From: Roseateles aquatilis | GTDB lineage: Bacteria; Pseudomonadota; Gammaproteobacteria; Burkholderiales; Burkholderiaceae_C | Assembly (NCBI RefSeq): GCF_002205645.1 | Contig: NZ_NIOF01000003.1 | Location: 124,001-188,000, forward strand | Reading direction: 5' to 3' | DNA length: 64,000 nucleotides | Part shown: one piece after another, positions 17,154 to 25,148 of the stretch | Numbering within the stretch: the stretch's first letter is position 1 | Layout of the letters: the number at the start of each line of letters is the position of its first letter | Notes under the pieces: model-generated | Told to the model about the DNA's origin: nothing | The model's input: only the letters and a program-made list of their open reading frames with translations | Databases searched by the model: none | Position numbers and translations under genes: made by a program

Positions 17154-18023
17154 TCAGCCCTTGAGCAGCGAGAGCACTTGCTGCGGCAGCTGGTTGGCCT
17201 GCGCGACCATCGCGTTGCCGGCCTGCTGCAGGATCTGCGCGCGGCTGAGGTTGGAGGTTTCCACCGCGAAGTCCGCGTCCATGATCCGGCTGCGGGCGGC
17301 GGTCTGGTTCTCGTACGCCACTTGCAGGTTGGAGATCACGGCGTCGAAGCGGTTCTGCGTCGCGCCCAGCGTTGCGCGCTGGCTGTTGACGGTGTCCAGC
17401 GCCGCATCGATGTTGGCCACGACCGTGGCGATCGCCGCCGGGTCGGCCGTGCGGTCGATGACCGAGCGCCCGGTGCCGGCCGCGTCGCTGCCGGCCACGG
17501 CCGTCATCGTCGGATCGCTGGTCATGTTGGGGGTCGTCACCACGATCTCGTCGTTGGACGTGGTGTTCGGGCCGACCTGGAAGGTCTGCGGCGTGGCCGC
17601 GTCCGCGCCCAGGATGAACTTGCCGTTGAACGACGTGCCACCCGTGACGCGCTGGATTTCCTTGGCCAGCTCGCCGAACTCCTTGTCCAGGGAGTCCTTG
17701 TCGCTGTCCGCGTTGGTCGCGTTGCGGGCCTGGATCGCCAGTTCACGCATGCGCTGCAGCGAGTCGGCCACCTTGCCGAGCGCGCCTTCCGCCGTCTGCG
17801 ATAGCGAGATGCCGTCATTGGCGTTGCGCATCGCCACGGTCATGCCTCGAGCCTGCGCATTCATGCGCTCGGCGATGGCCAGGCCGGCGGCGTCGTCCTT
17901 GGCGGAGTTGACCCGCAAGCCGGACGACAGTCGCTGCATGGACGTGGCCAGCGACGACTGCGAAGAGTTCAAATTGCGTTGCGCGTTCAGCGAAGCAATG
18001 TTGGTATTGATGGTCTGTGGCAT
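17154..18023 (-). CDS. fliC: Flagellin (copy nearest fliD)
   Basis: Flagellin is the filament subunit, exported and polymerised outside the cell. The 289-aa protein has the full N-terminal D0/D1 region ([20 protein letters not shown], then [20 protein letters not shown]) and the C-terminal D1/D0 region ending [20 protein letters not shown] plus VLSLLKG. The central domain is short, as in compact betaproteobacterial flagellins. It is the most diverged of the three flagellins here, starting MPQT instead of MAQ. No clear promoter directly precedes it; a weak FliA-like site is at 18288-18315. Confidence 0.96.
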   Translation of the reverse strand: MPQTINTNIASLNAQRNLNSSQSSLATSMQRLSSGLRVNSAKDDAAGLAIAERMNAQARGMTVAMRNANDGISLSQTAEGALGKVADSLQRMRELAIQARNATNADSDKDSLDKEFGELAKEIQRVTGGTSFNGKFILGADAATPQTFQVGPNTTSNDEIVVTTPNMTSDPTMTAVAGSDAAGTGRSVIDRTADPAAIATVVANIDAALDTVNSQRATLGATQNRFDAVISNLQVAYENQTAARSRIMDADFAVETSNLSRAQILQQAGNAMVAQANQLPQQVLSLLKG

Positions 18024-18228
18024 TGATGCACTCCTGCGGAGATCCTGTCCTGGCTGCGAACCCGGTGAAGGTGGTCGTTCCCGACCGCCCCTGCCGGTCC
18101 TCGCTGCGCCTTCGCAGTCATTGATGGACCTGCCGGTTGGACCGGTGATCGAGCGTCACTTCATGCTCGATGGCTCCATTGTGCGAAAGGGCGATGACCC
18201 GCAAACGGCCGATTAGCGGGTCAAACAC

Positions 18229-18284
18229 GGCCCAAAAGAAAAGAAGGCTCCGCGCCGTTCCCGTGGGGAACAGAGCGGAGCCTT
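18229..18284 (-). terminator. Rho-independent terminator after flagellin copy 2
   Basis: AAGGCTCCGC (18244-18253) pairs with GCGGAGCCTT (18275-18284), with an inner GTTCCC/GGGAAC hairpin. On the minus strand it is followed by TTCTTTTCTTTT. It lies 150 bases past the stop of the second flagellin gene. Confidence 0.8.
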
Positions 18285-18287
18285 GGA

Positions 18288-18315
18288 GGCTCGGCCACGA
18301 GGACCGATGCTTGAG
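18288..18315 (-). promoter_or_regulatory. Weak FliA-like promoter candidate upstream of flagellin copy 1
   Basis: On the minus strand CTCAAG (18310-18315), 14 bases, GCCGAGCC (18288-18295). The -35 box, spacing and GCCGA agree with the other late promoters, but the end of the -10 box does not. Low confidence, because a terminator follows at once. Confidence 0.3.
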
Positions 18316-18433
18316 GAGTCAACCGGGGGACGCCAGGGGCGCGTCCTTATCTTCTTGCAGGAGAAGCGCTCGTCAGGAGTGCGGGGCGGATGAGGAGGGC
18401 GCCCGAGCGCCGTCGTCCCCGGCCCCTTCGGGA

Positions 18434-19279
18434 TCAGCCGCCGCGCAGCAGCGACAGGACTTGCTGGGGCAGTTGGTTGGCTTGCGCCACCATCGTGTTG
18501 CCGGCCTGCTGCAGGATCTGCGCGCGGCTCATGTTGGCGGTTTCCGCGGCGAAGTCGGCGTCCATGATCCGGCTGCGGGCGGCGGTCTGGTTTTCGACCG
18601 ACGTCTGCAGGTTGGAGATGATCGCGTCGAAGCGGTTCTGCGAGGCACCCAGCACGGCGCGCTGGCCCGACACCGTCTTGATGGCCGCGTCGATGTTGTC
18701 GATCACGGTCGCCAGCGTGGCCGGCGTCGAGGTGTTGTCGATGGTGCCGGCCGTCACGGCGGTGACCGTGCCGTCCTGCGTCATGTTGGAGGTGGTCACG
18801 TCGACCGAGTCGTTGGCCGTGGTGTTGGCGCCGATCTGGAAGGTCTGCGTGCCCGCGTCGCCGGCCAGGATGGCCTTGCCGTTGAACGTGGTGCCGGCCA
18901 GCACGCGCTGGATTTCAGCGCCCAGCTGCGAGTATTCCTGACCGATCGAGTCCAGGTCGGAGGTCGTGTTCGTGGCGTTGCGGGCCTGCACGGCGAGTTC
19001 CCGCATGCGCTGCAGCGAGTCACCCACCTTGGACATCGCGCCTTCCGCCGTTTGCGACAGTGAGATGCCGTCGTTGGCGTTGCGCTGGGCCACATTCATG
19101 CCACGCACTTGGGCGTTCATGCGGTCGGCGATCGCCAGGCCGGCCGCGTCGTCCTTGGCGGAGTTGACCCGCAGGCCCGACGACAGGCGTTGCATCGACA
19201 CCGACAGCGACGATTGCGACGACGCCAGATTGCGCTGGGCGTTCAGGGATTGCAGGTTGGTGTTGATGATCTGAGCCAT
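18434..19279 (-). CDS. fliC: Flagellin (middle copy)
   Basis: This is the second of three tandem filament genes. The 281-aa protein is full length, with N-terminal [20 protein letters not shown] and C-terminal [20 protein letters not shown], then [13 protein letters not shown]. It is very close to the third copy over both terminal domains and differs mainly in the short central part (about residues 150-215) and the last two residues. A FliA-type promoter is at 19393-19421, about 115 bases upstream, and a terminator follows the gene. Confidence 0.96.
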   Translation of the reverse strand: MAQIINTNLQSLNAQRNLASSQSSLSVSMQRLSSGLRVNSAKDDAAGLAIADRMNAQVRGMNVAQRNANDGISLSQTAEGAMSKVGDSLQRMRELAVQARNATNTTSDLDSIGQEYSQLGAEIQRVLAGTTFNGKAILAGDAGTQTFQIGANTTANDSVDVTTSNMTQDGTVTAVTAGTIDNTSTPATLATVIDNIDAAIKTVSGQRAVLGASQNRFDAIISNLQTSVENQTAARSRIMDADFAAETANMSRAQILQQAGNTMVAQANQLPQQVLSLLRGG

Positions 19280-19392
19280 GATCCATTCCTTTAAATTTCA
19301 AAGACCTTCTCGGTCCGTCAGACGTTCAAATAACCGTCCGACTGAGCCGGACCACGTGGCCCTTGCAGTTGATTGCGGACCCGTTGAAGCAG

Positions 19393-19421
19393 TTATCGGG
19401 ACGCGTGGGAATGGACTTGAG
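19393..19421 (-). promoter_or_regulatory. FliA (sigma-28) type promoter of flagellin copy 2
   Basis: On the minus strand CTCAAG (19416-19421), 15 bases, CCCGATAA (19393-19400). The -10 box differs from GCCGATAA by one base. Confidence 0.75.
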
Positions 19422-19519
19422 CCCTTCTCGAAAAGAAAGCGTGTAACGGCCACTGACGGCCGTGAAGAATTTCCTCGACGCCCTCCGCCGACCGCCGCAG
19501 GCGGCCGGGGAGGGGCGGG

Positions 19520-19537
19520 GGAGGCGGTGACGCCTCC
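19520..19537 (-). terminator. GC-rich hairpin after flagellin copy 3
   Basis: GGAGGCG pairs with CGCCTCC around a GTGA loop, nine bases past the flagellin stop. It lacks a clear T-run on the minus strand, so termination is only probable. Confidence 0.45.
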
Positions 19538-19545
19538 GGCGGCTA

Positions 19546-20385
19546 TCAGCGCAGCAGGGCCAGCACTTGCTGGGGTTGCTGGTTGGCCTGCGCGATCATC
19601 GCGTTGCCGGCCTGCTGCAGGATCTGCGCGCGGCTCAGGTTGGCGGTTTCCGCGGCGAAGTCGGCGTCCATGATGCGGCTGCGAGCGGCGGTCTGGTTCT
19701 CGACCGAGATCTGCAGGTTCGAGACGATCGCGTCGAAACGGTTCTGCGAGGCGCCCAGTCCCGAGCGCTGGCTCGACACCGTCTTGATGGCCGCGTCGAT
19801 GTTGTCGATCACGGTGGCCAGGTCGCTGGTGGACGAGGCGTTGGTGATCGCGCCACCGGTCACCGCGGTCACGGTGGCGTCGGTCGTCATGTTGGTCGTC
19901 GTCACGTCCACCGAGTCGTTGGCCGTGGTGTTGGCGCCGATCTGGAAGGTTTGCGTGCCGGAGTCGCCGGCCAGGATGGCGCGGCCGTTGAAGGTCGTGC
20001 CGCCCAGGACGCGCTGGATTTCAGAGCCCAGCTGGCTGTATTCCTGGCCGATCGAGTCCAGGTCGGACGTCGTGTTCGTGGCATTGCGCGCCTGCACCGC
20101 CAGTTCACGCATGCGTTGCAGCGAGTCGCCCACCTTGGACAGCGCGCCTTCAGCCGTTTGCGACAGGGAGATGCCGTCGTTGGCGTTGCGCTGAGCGACG
20201 TTCATGCCGCGGACTTGCGCGTTCATGCGGTCGGCGATCGCCAGGCCGGCGGCGTCGTCCTTGGCCGAGTTGACACGCAGGCCCGAAGACAGGCGTTGCA
20301 TGGAGACCGCCAGCGAGCTGGAGCTGGTGGCGGTGTTGCGCTGGGCGTTGAGCGACAGCAGGTTGGTGTTGATGACTTGGGCCAT
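19546..20385 (-). CDS. fliC: Flagellin (copy nearest the TPR gene)
   Basis: This is the third filament gene. The 279-aa protein starts [20 protein letters not shown] and ends [11 protein letters not shown], with complete D0 and D1 regions ([20 protein letters not shown], then [20 protein letters not shown]). It is closely related to the middle copy, which points to tandem duplication. It has an unusually long leader: its FliA-type promoter (20702-20730) is about 310 bases upstream, and a hairpin (20464-20485) lies in between. Confidence 0.96.
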   Translation of the reverse strand: MAQVINTNLLSLNAQRNTATSSSSLAVSMQRLSSGLRVNSAKDDAAGLAIADRMNAQVRGMNVAQRNANDGISLSQTAEGALSKVGDSLQRMRELAVQARNATNTTSDLDSIGQEYSQLGSEIQRVLGGTTFNGRAILAGDSGTQTFQIGANTTANDSVDVTTTNMTTDATVTAVTGGAITNASSTSDLATVIDNIDAAIKTVSSQRSGLGASQNRFDAIVSNLQISVENQTAARSRIMDADFAAETANLSRAQILQQAGNAMIAQANQQPQQVLALLR

Positions 20386-20463
20386 GATTGCTCCTAACAG
20401 CTATACATAAATACCGGCAAAAGCGCCGAACCACACATGAGCGCCTGAGGTCCTTCGATCCCT

Positions 20464-20485
20464 GGGCCGATCGGGAGATCGGCCC
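20464..20485 (-). promoter_or_regulatory. Hairpin in the long flagellin leader
   Basis: Nine base pairs, GGGCCGATC with GATCGGCCC, close a GGGA loop about 80 bases before the flagellin ATG. No T-run follows. It may stabilise or regulate the abundant flagellin message. Confidence 0.45.
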
Positions 20486-20701
20486 GCCGAGGATCTCGGA
20501 GGCTCCTGCTGAACCTGCCGGGCCATTTCCCGGTTCGGTCCCAGTCCGACGCTAGTCAACCGTTGCCGCCCCGCCTCCCCTTTCGGGGATCCCAAGAACG
20601 TCAGGCCTTCTAACCGGACCACGTGCTGCTGCCGCGTTGACTGCTTGCTCGACCTTGTCTTGCTTGCTTGTCGCTACGTTTCAGCAGACCCGTTGTTTTG
20701 G

Positions 20702-20730
20702 TTGTCGGCACCGGCTCCTTAGAACTTGAG
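20702..20730 (-). promoter_or_regulatory. FliA (sigma-28) type promoter of flagellin copy 3
   Basis: On the minus strand CTCAAG (20725-20730), 15 bases, GCCGACAA (20702-20709). It has the same layout as the promoter of flagellin copy 2. Confidence 0.7.
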
Positions 20731-20919
20731 GGCGATTTGTCAAGACATGTGATCCGTGGATAAGCAGGCCTTGCAACGTGTTGTTTGTCGTTTGACTTTG
20801 GGCCGGACTGGTGTCGGCCCGCGCCATGCGACGGACACCCTTGTGTCTACGGCCCGGAGGCGGAGAGATTGAGGGGCAATGGCCGTGCTTTTCGTGTGCT
20901 CGGTCACGGGGGTGCCGCC

Positions 20920-20947
20920 CTAAAGTGTTTCCTGACGCTGCCGATGG
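20920..20947 (+). promoter_or_regulatory. FliA (sigma-28) type promoter of the TPR gene
   Basis: CTAAAG (20920-20925), 14 bases, GCCGATGG (20940-20947). TAAAG and GCCGAT match the sigma-28 consensus at the exact spacing. It lies about 85 bases before the TPR gene. Confidence 0.75.
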
Positions 20948-21030
20948 GGGCAGGCGTCGCATCCGCCGGGATCCGGAGGGTGACCCCACCGGTCTCGATT
21001 CGACGAGCCCCAACGACCATGGAGAGGTCT

Positions 21031-21528
21031 ATGCCACTGCAAACGCAAACCGAGGCACGGTCCACCGTGTCGATGATCGACGCGTCGATCGAGGAACAAT
21101 TTCACGGACCGCGCCGTGTCCGCCAAGGGTCGAGCGAAGCTCGCCTGCTGCTGGCGCAGGCGCGCAATGCCGCCTATGCGCAAGCCGCGCAGGGGCGCAT
21201 CGGCGACGGCGTCTCGCTGCTGAGCGACGCACTGGAGATGGCGCCGGACAGCATCGATCTGTTGTCGGACGTCGGCGCGTTGCTGCTGGCCGCCGGCCAG
21301 TTGCGCGACGCCGCGCTGTACGCGCACCGCGCCGTCGAGTTGTCGCCGCAGCATGCGCCGTCGCTGTACACGCTGGGCTTCGCGCTGTCGGGGCTGGGCG
21401 AGGTCAAGGCCGCCATCGAAGTGCTGACGCGCCTGAACCAGGGCGAAGCGCTGGACAGCCTCAAGAAGGACTCCCCGGAGCTGATGACCATCGTCGAGAC
21501 CGAGCTGCTGCGCCTGCAGGCGGCCTGA
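21031..21528 (+). CDS. TPR-repeat protein of unknown function, late flagellar class
   Basis: The 165-aa cytoplasmic protein (start at ATG 21031, with GAGAGG just upstream) carries about three tetratricopeptide helix pairs between residues 45 and 135, for example GRIGDGVSLLSDALEMAPDS and DAALYAHRAVELSPQHAPSL. TPR repeats bind other proteins. It lies divergent from flagellin genes and has a near-perfect FliA-type promoter, so it belongs to the flagellar regulon. A chaperone-like or flagellin-modification role is conceivable, but nothing in the sequence decides this. No catalytic motif or signal peptide is seen. Confidence 0.85.
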   Translation: MPLQTQTEARSTVSMIDASIEEQFHGPRRVRQGSSEARLLLAQARNAAYAQAAQGRIGDGVSLLSDALEMAPDSIDLLSDVGALLLAAGQLRDAALYAHRAVELSPQHAPSLYTLGFALSGLGEVKAAIEVLTRLNQGEALDSLKKDSPELMTIVETELLRLQAA

Positions 21529-21932
21529 TCCGGGCGCCTGTTCTCGGAGACCCCGCCCGGGCCCCTCCGTGCGCGGGTCGGAAGCGTCTCCCGGCGCCGC
21601 CGAACCCACCGAATCCATCTGATTCCGCTGGGACCATCGGTTGGCAATAGCTCATTCTTGTAGGGGATACCCCCGCCGCCGCGGCCACGCGTGGGCGTCG
21701 CCCTCGGCGGGCCCTACAGGAAACCTTCCCCCGAAATCCACGCCAGGCCCCTGCCTGTCGGCCTCGCCTCGAGGTGCCGACCGGGTGGGCCTGTCAGCGT
21801 GTAGGAATCCGTCTGACAAGGCCGTCGGCGTGCTCCCTAGCTTGTATCTGGTAGCAACCTGATGTTGCTGAATGCGGCGCCTGCGCAGAATTCGTTCCAT
21901 CGCAGCAACGAACGCCGCAGGAGATTCCAGAG
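21529..21932. other. Intergenic region upstream of flhDC copy 1
   Basis: No gene is supported in 404 bases. A long imperfect hairpin occupies 21659-21718 (outer arms TGTAGGG/CCCTACA, inner arms CCCGCCG/CGGCGGG). From about 21794 to 21868 the sequence closely resembles the region before flhDC copy 2 and is the likely regulatory region of flhDC. Confidence 0.7.
21794..21868 (+). promoter_or_regulatory. Conserved control block of flhDC copy 1
   Basis: This block (CAGCGTGTAGGAATC at the left, CCTGATGTTGC at the right) aligns without gaps to the block before flhDC copy 2 (24033-24107). The surrounding sequence does not align, so conservation marks the flhDC promoter and operator. A CTGACA box is a possible -35 element; I cannot fix the -10 box. 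Confidence 0.6.
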
Positions 21933-22256
21933 ATGAACACCGACCAGATCCTCGCCGAGATTCGCGAAGCCAACCTGTCCTACCTGATGCTGGCCCAGAG
22001 CCTGATCCGCACGGACCGCGAACAGGCGCTGTATCGCCTCGGGATCTCGGAAGAGACCGCCACGTTGCTGAACACGCTGAGCCCGGCGCAGATGATGAAG
22101 ATGGCCTCGGGCAACACGCTGCTGTGCCGCTTCCGCATGGACGACGACCTGGTGTGGGGCCTGCTGACCTCGCACGGCAAGCCGGCGGCCAACGACAGCG
22201 TGTCTCGCCTGCATGCGTCCATCCTGATGGCCGGTCGCCACCAGGAAGCTGCCTGA
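21933..22256 (+). CDS. flhD: Flagellar master regulator subunit FlhD (copy 1)
   Basis: FlhD and FlhC form the FlhD4C2 activator of class II flagellar promoters. The 107-aa protein starts MNTDQILAEIREANLSYLML, includes the LRxDR-like IRTDREQALYRLGISEE and ends in a helical region, the normal FlhD form. AGGAG precedes the ATG. By eye it differs from FlhD copy 2 at only about seven positions. flhC follows after 108 bp. Confidence 0.96.
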   Translation: MNTDQILAEIREANLSYLMLAQSLIRTDREQALYRLGISEETATLLNTLSPAQMMKMASGNTLLCRFRMDDDLVWGLLTSHGKPAANDSVSRLHASILMAGRHQEAA

Positions 22257-22364
22257 CCGCCGTCGGCCGCGCCGACCCGCCATTCACCTGACCCGGCCGG
22301 AGGAGGCCGATCAGGCGACTCGATTGCCGCCCCAGAACATCGTCCAACAAGCGACGGAGCCACC

Positions 22365-22901
22365 ATGCGTACCAAGTCCATCCTGACCGAAGCCAAGCAG
22401 ATCGACCGCGCCGTGACGCTGATCAAGCTGGGCGCCCGCCTGCAGGTGCTGGAGTCGGAAACGGACCTGAGCTACGAGCGTTTGCTGCGCCTGTACAAGG
22501 AAGTCTCGGGCAAGAGCCCGAGCAAGGGCCAACTGCCGTTCTCGACCGACTGGTTCATGACCTGGCAACCCAACATCCACGCCAGCCTGTTCCTCAACAT
22601 CCACGAGTACCTGAACAAGGTCGCCGAGATGGACGAGATCGACGTCGTCATCAAGGCTTACCAGCTGTACCAGGAACAGACCGCGGCGCAGAACCTGGAG
22701 CAACTGCTGTCGGTGACGCGGGCCTGGCGCCTGGTGAAGTTCGTCGACAACGGCATGCTGACGATGACCCGCTGCAGCAAGTGCAACGGTCATTTCGTGA
22801 CCCACCCGCACGAGGTCGCCAAGCATTACGTCTGCGGCCTGTGCAACCCTCCGGCCCGCGCCGGCAAGGGCAAGGCGGCCGGCGGCATCCAGATGCATTG
22901 A
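22365..22901 (+). CDS. flhC: Flagellar master regulator subunit FlhC (copy 1)
   Basis: FlhC is the DNA-contacting partner in the FlhD4C2 complex. The 178-aa protein starts MRTKSILTEAKQIDRAVTLI and has the zinc-binding cysteines CSKC and CGLC near residues 140-165. It differs from copy 2 in about five residues (D/E, K/H, V/A, A/T and Q/P), and the two genes are nearly identical in DNA over long stretches. A glycosyltransferase gene follows after 27 bp. Confidence 0.97.
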   Translation: MRTKSILTEAKQIDRAVTLIKLGARLQVLESETDLSYERLLRLYKEVSGKSPSKGQLPFSTDWFMTWQPNIHASLFLNIHEYLNKVAEMDEIDVVIKAYQLYQEQTAAQNLEQLLSVTRAWRLVKFVDNGMLTMTRCSKCNGHFVTHPHEVAKHYVCGLCNPPARAGKGKAAGGIQMH

Positions 22902-22928
22902 GACCCCTCGGGATCTCTTGACACGCCG

Positions 22929-23996
22929 ATGCAAGCACGCTGGCGCACTTGCCTCGTCGTGATCGCCCGCGACGAAGCGGCGACCCTTCCGCGGCTGCTG
23001 TCCAGCGTCCGCCCCCACGTGGACGACATGCTGGTGCTGGACACCGGCTCCACCGACGAGACCGTCCGACTGGCGCAGCAGGCCGGCGCGCGCGTCGCGT
23101 TTTTCCCGTGGATCGACGACTTCGCGGCGGCCCGCAACGCGGCGCTCGACGCGGCGGGTGCCGACTGGCACCTGGTGCTCGATGCCGACGAGTGGTTGAT
23201 CGGGGCGGGCGGTGGGGTGGCGCTCGACGCGCTGCGCCACACCGCGCCCGACTTCGTCGGCACGATCGCCTTGGACGACCGCTTCGATGGCGGCACCGCG
23301 CGCTCGCGCCTGAGCCGTGTCCTGCCTGGGCCTGTCCGTTATGCCGGTCGCATCCATGAACAACCGGTGCATCGCCTGCCGGTCCGTCCTTTGGATATCC
23401 ACGTCGCGCATGACGGCTATTTGCCCGAACGGCTTCAGGTGAAGCAAGGGCGCAACGAGCAGTTGCTGCGCGCGGCGCTCATGGACGAGCCGGGCAACGC
23501 TTATCTCTGGTACCAGCTCGGCAAGGATCTGTCGGTGTACGAGCGCTTCGCCGAGGCGGAGGCCGCCTTCGCGAATGCCGCGGATCGATGGACCGCCGCA
23601 GCGTCGATCGCGCCGTCCGGGCCGGTGGAGGCGCCAGGCTGGTGGGGCGATCTCGTCGCGCGTCGCCTGTTCGCGTTGAAGTCGACCAAGCGCCATGCCG
23701 ATGGCTTGGTTTTTGCCGAAACGCAACTGCAAATTTGTGCGGACTCACCCGACTTCTTCTTCGCGCTGGGCGACGTGTTGCTCGACTGGGCGGCCGACGA
23801 GCCCGACAACGCCGACGCGCTGCTGCCGATGATCGAGGACGCCTGGCGCCGCTGCCTGGAACTCGGCGAGCGACCCGGGCAGGCCGGTGCCGTCTCCGGG
23901 CGCGGGAGCCATCTGGCGGCTCACAACCTCGCGCTGCTGCTGGATGCCACCGGGCGCTCGGACGAGGCCGAAAGGCTCCGTCGGCGCTTCACCTAA
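22929..23996 (+). CDS. Family 2 glycosyltransferase between the two flhDC copies
   Basis: The 355-aa soluble protein has a GT-A fold N-terminus: CLVVIARDEAATLPRLLSSV, then VLDTGSTDETVRLAQQAGAR and the metal/nucleotide-sugar motif LDADEW near residue 84. The rest (from about 180) looks helical and TPR-like (NAYLWYQLGKDLSVYERFAE). This layout is common in glycosyltransferases encoded in flagellar loci, which often modify flagellin. That target is inference here. No transmembrane segment is seen. The start ATG has only a weak ribosome site. Confidence 0.85.
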   Translation: MQARWRTCLVVIARDEAATLPRLLSSVRPHVDDMLVLDTGSTDETVRLAQQAGARVAFFPWIDDFAAARNAALDAAGADWHLVLDADEWLIGAGGGVALDALRHTAPDFVGTIALDDRFDGGTARSRLSRVLPGPVRYAGRIHEQPVHRLPVRPLDIHVAHDGYLPERLQVKQGRNEQLLRAALMDEPGNAYLWYQLGKDLSVYERFAEAEAAFANAADRWTAAASIAPSGPVEAPGWWGDLVARRLFALKSTKRHADGLVFAETQLQICADSPDFFFALGDVLLDWAADEPDNADALLPMIEDAWRRCLELGERPGQAGAVSGRGSHLAAHNLALLLDATGRSDEAERLRRRFT

Positions 23997-24032
23997 ACGT
24001 CGAAAAGCGGCGCCGGGATGGCGCTGATCCGG

Positions 24033-24107
24033 CAGCGTGTAGGAATCTGCCTGACAAACGCGTCGGCGCGCTCCCTAACCTTTACATGGAAGCCACCTGA
24101 TGTTGCG
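24033..24107 (+). promoter_or_regulatory. Conserved control block of flhDC copy 2
   Basis: This stretch matches 21794-21868 without gaps, including GTAGGAATC, CTGACAA, CGTCGGCG, GCTCCCTA and CACCTGATGTTGC-like ends. It begins about 37 bases after the glycosyltransferase stop. See the copy 1 block. Confidence 0.6.
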
Positions 24108-24218
24108 TTCTTGTCGCGGTCCCTACAGTTCGTCTCACGCTGAAACAAAACGCTGACAACGCAGCAGTCGCCGCGACCAGCAAGACAACAGCCCCCGAAC
24201 ACCCCCAGGAGCCGCTCG

Positions 24219-24542
24219 ATGAACGCAGACCAGATCCTCGCCGAAATCCGCGAAGCCAACCTGTCCTACCTGATGCTGGCCCAGAGCCTGATCCGCGCGG
24301 ACCGCGAGCAGGCGCTGTATCGCCTGGGCATCTCCGAGGACACCGCGGCGCTGCTGAACACCCTCAGCGCCGCTCAGATGCTCAAGATCGCCTCGGGCAA
24401 CACGCTGCTGTGCCGCTTCCGCATGGACGACGACCTGGTGTGGGGCCTGCTGACCTCGCACGGCAAGCCGGCCGCCAACGACAGCGTGTCCCGCCTGCAT
24501 GCCTCCATCCTGATGGCTGGACGTCATCAGGAAGCCGCCTAA
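24219..24542 (+). CDS. flhD: Flagellar master regulator subunit FlhD (copy 2)
   Basis: The second FlhD, 107 aa, starts MNADQILAEIREANLSYLML; AGGAG lies eight bases upstream. It differs from copy 1 mainly between residues 28 and 60 (IRADRE, SEDTAALLNTLSAAQMLKIA); the C-terminal half is identical. Both copies look functional. Its own upstream control block is conserved, so it is probably transcribed independently. Confidence 0.96.
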   Translation: MNADQILAEIREANLSYLMLAQSLIRADREQALYRLGISEDTAALLNTLSAAQMLKIASGNTLLCRFRMDDDLVWGLLTSHGKPAANDSVSRLHASILMAGRHQEAA

Positions 24543-24601
24543 AGTAGTTTTCGACGCCGCTCGACCGAACTGAAGCTCGACCCCTCGCCGGAGACACCGA
24601 C

Positions 24602-25138
24602 ATGCGCACCAAGTCCATCCTGACCGAAGCCAAGCAGATCGAGCGCGCCGTGACGCTGATCCACCTGGGCGCCCGCCTGCAGGTGCTGGAGTCGGAAACG
24701 GACCTGAGCTACGAGCGTTTGCTGCGCCTGTACAAGGAAGTCTCGGGCAAGAGCCCGAGCAAGGGCCAACTGCCGTTCTCGACCGACTGGTTCATGACCT
24801 GGCAGCCCAACATCCACGCCAGCCTGTTCCTCAACATCCACGAGTACCTGAACAAGGCCGCGGAGATGGATGAGATCGACGTCGTCATCAAGGCCTATCA
24901 GCTCTACCAGGAGCAGACGACCGCCCAGAACCTGGAGCCGCTGCTGTCGGTGACGCGGGCCTGGCGCCTGGTGAAGTTCGTCGACAACGGCATGCTGACG
25001 ATGACCCGCTGCAGCAAGTGCAACGGTCATTTCGTGACCCACCCGCACGAGGTCGCCAAGCATTACGTCTGCGGCCTGTGCAACCCTCCGGCCCGCGCCG
25101 GCAAGGGCAAGGCGGCCGGCGGCATCCAGATGCATTGA
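24602..25138 (+). CDS. flhC: Flagellar master regulator subunit FlhC (copy 2)
   Basis: The second FlhC, 178 aa, has the same zinc cysteines as copy 1 (TRCSKCNGHF, then VCGLCNPP). DNA identity to copy 1 is near complete from about residue 25 to the stop, which indicates recent duplication or gene conversion. It lies 59 bp after flhD copy 2 and 10 bp before a methyltransferase gene. Confidence 0.97.
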   Translation: MRTKSILTEAKQIERAVTLIHLGARLQVLESETDLSYERLLRLYKEVSGKSPSKGQLPFSTDWFMTWQPNIHASLFLNIHEYLNKAAEMDEIDVVIKAYQLYQEQTTAQNLEPLLSVTRAWRLVKFVDNGMLTMTRCSKCNGHFVTHPHEVAKHYVCGLCNPPARAGKGKAAGGIQMH

Positions 25139-25148
25139 GGCGGCCGAC

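Larger units (their letters stand above)
18024..18433. other. Intergenic region between flagellin copies 1 and 2
   Basis: No gene is seen in 410 bases. It holds a strong minus-strand terminator (18229-18284) and a weak FliA-like promoter (18288-18315). If that promoter is the one for the downstream flagellin, the terminator would lie inside the flagellin leader, which is contradictory; either the promoter is another, unrecognised one below 18229, or the hairpin is regulatory. Confidence 0.5.
20386..21030. other. Divergent regulatory region between flagellin copy 3 and the TPR gene
   Basis: These 645 bases carry no gene I can support. They hold a minus-strand FliA promoter (20702-20730), a plus-strand FliA promoter (20920-20947) and a perfect hairpin GGGCCGATC-GGGA-GATCGGCCC (20464-20485) in the flagellin leader. 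The stretch 20640-20700 is T- and C-rich. Confidence 0.7.
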
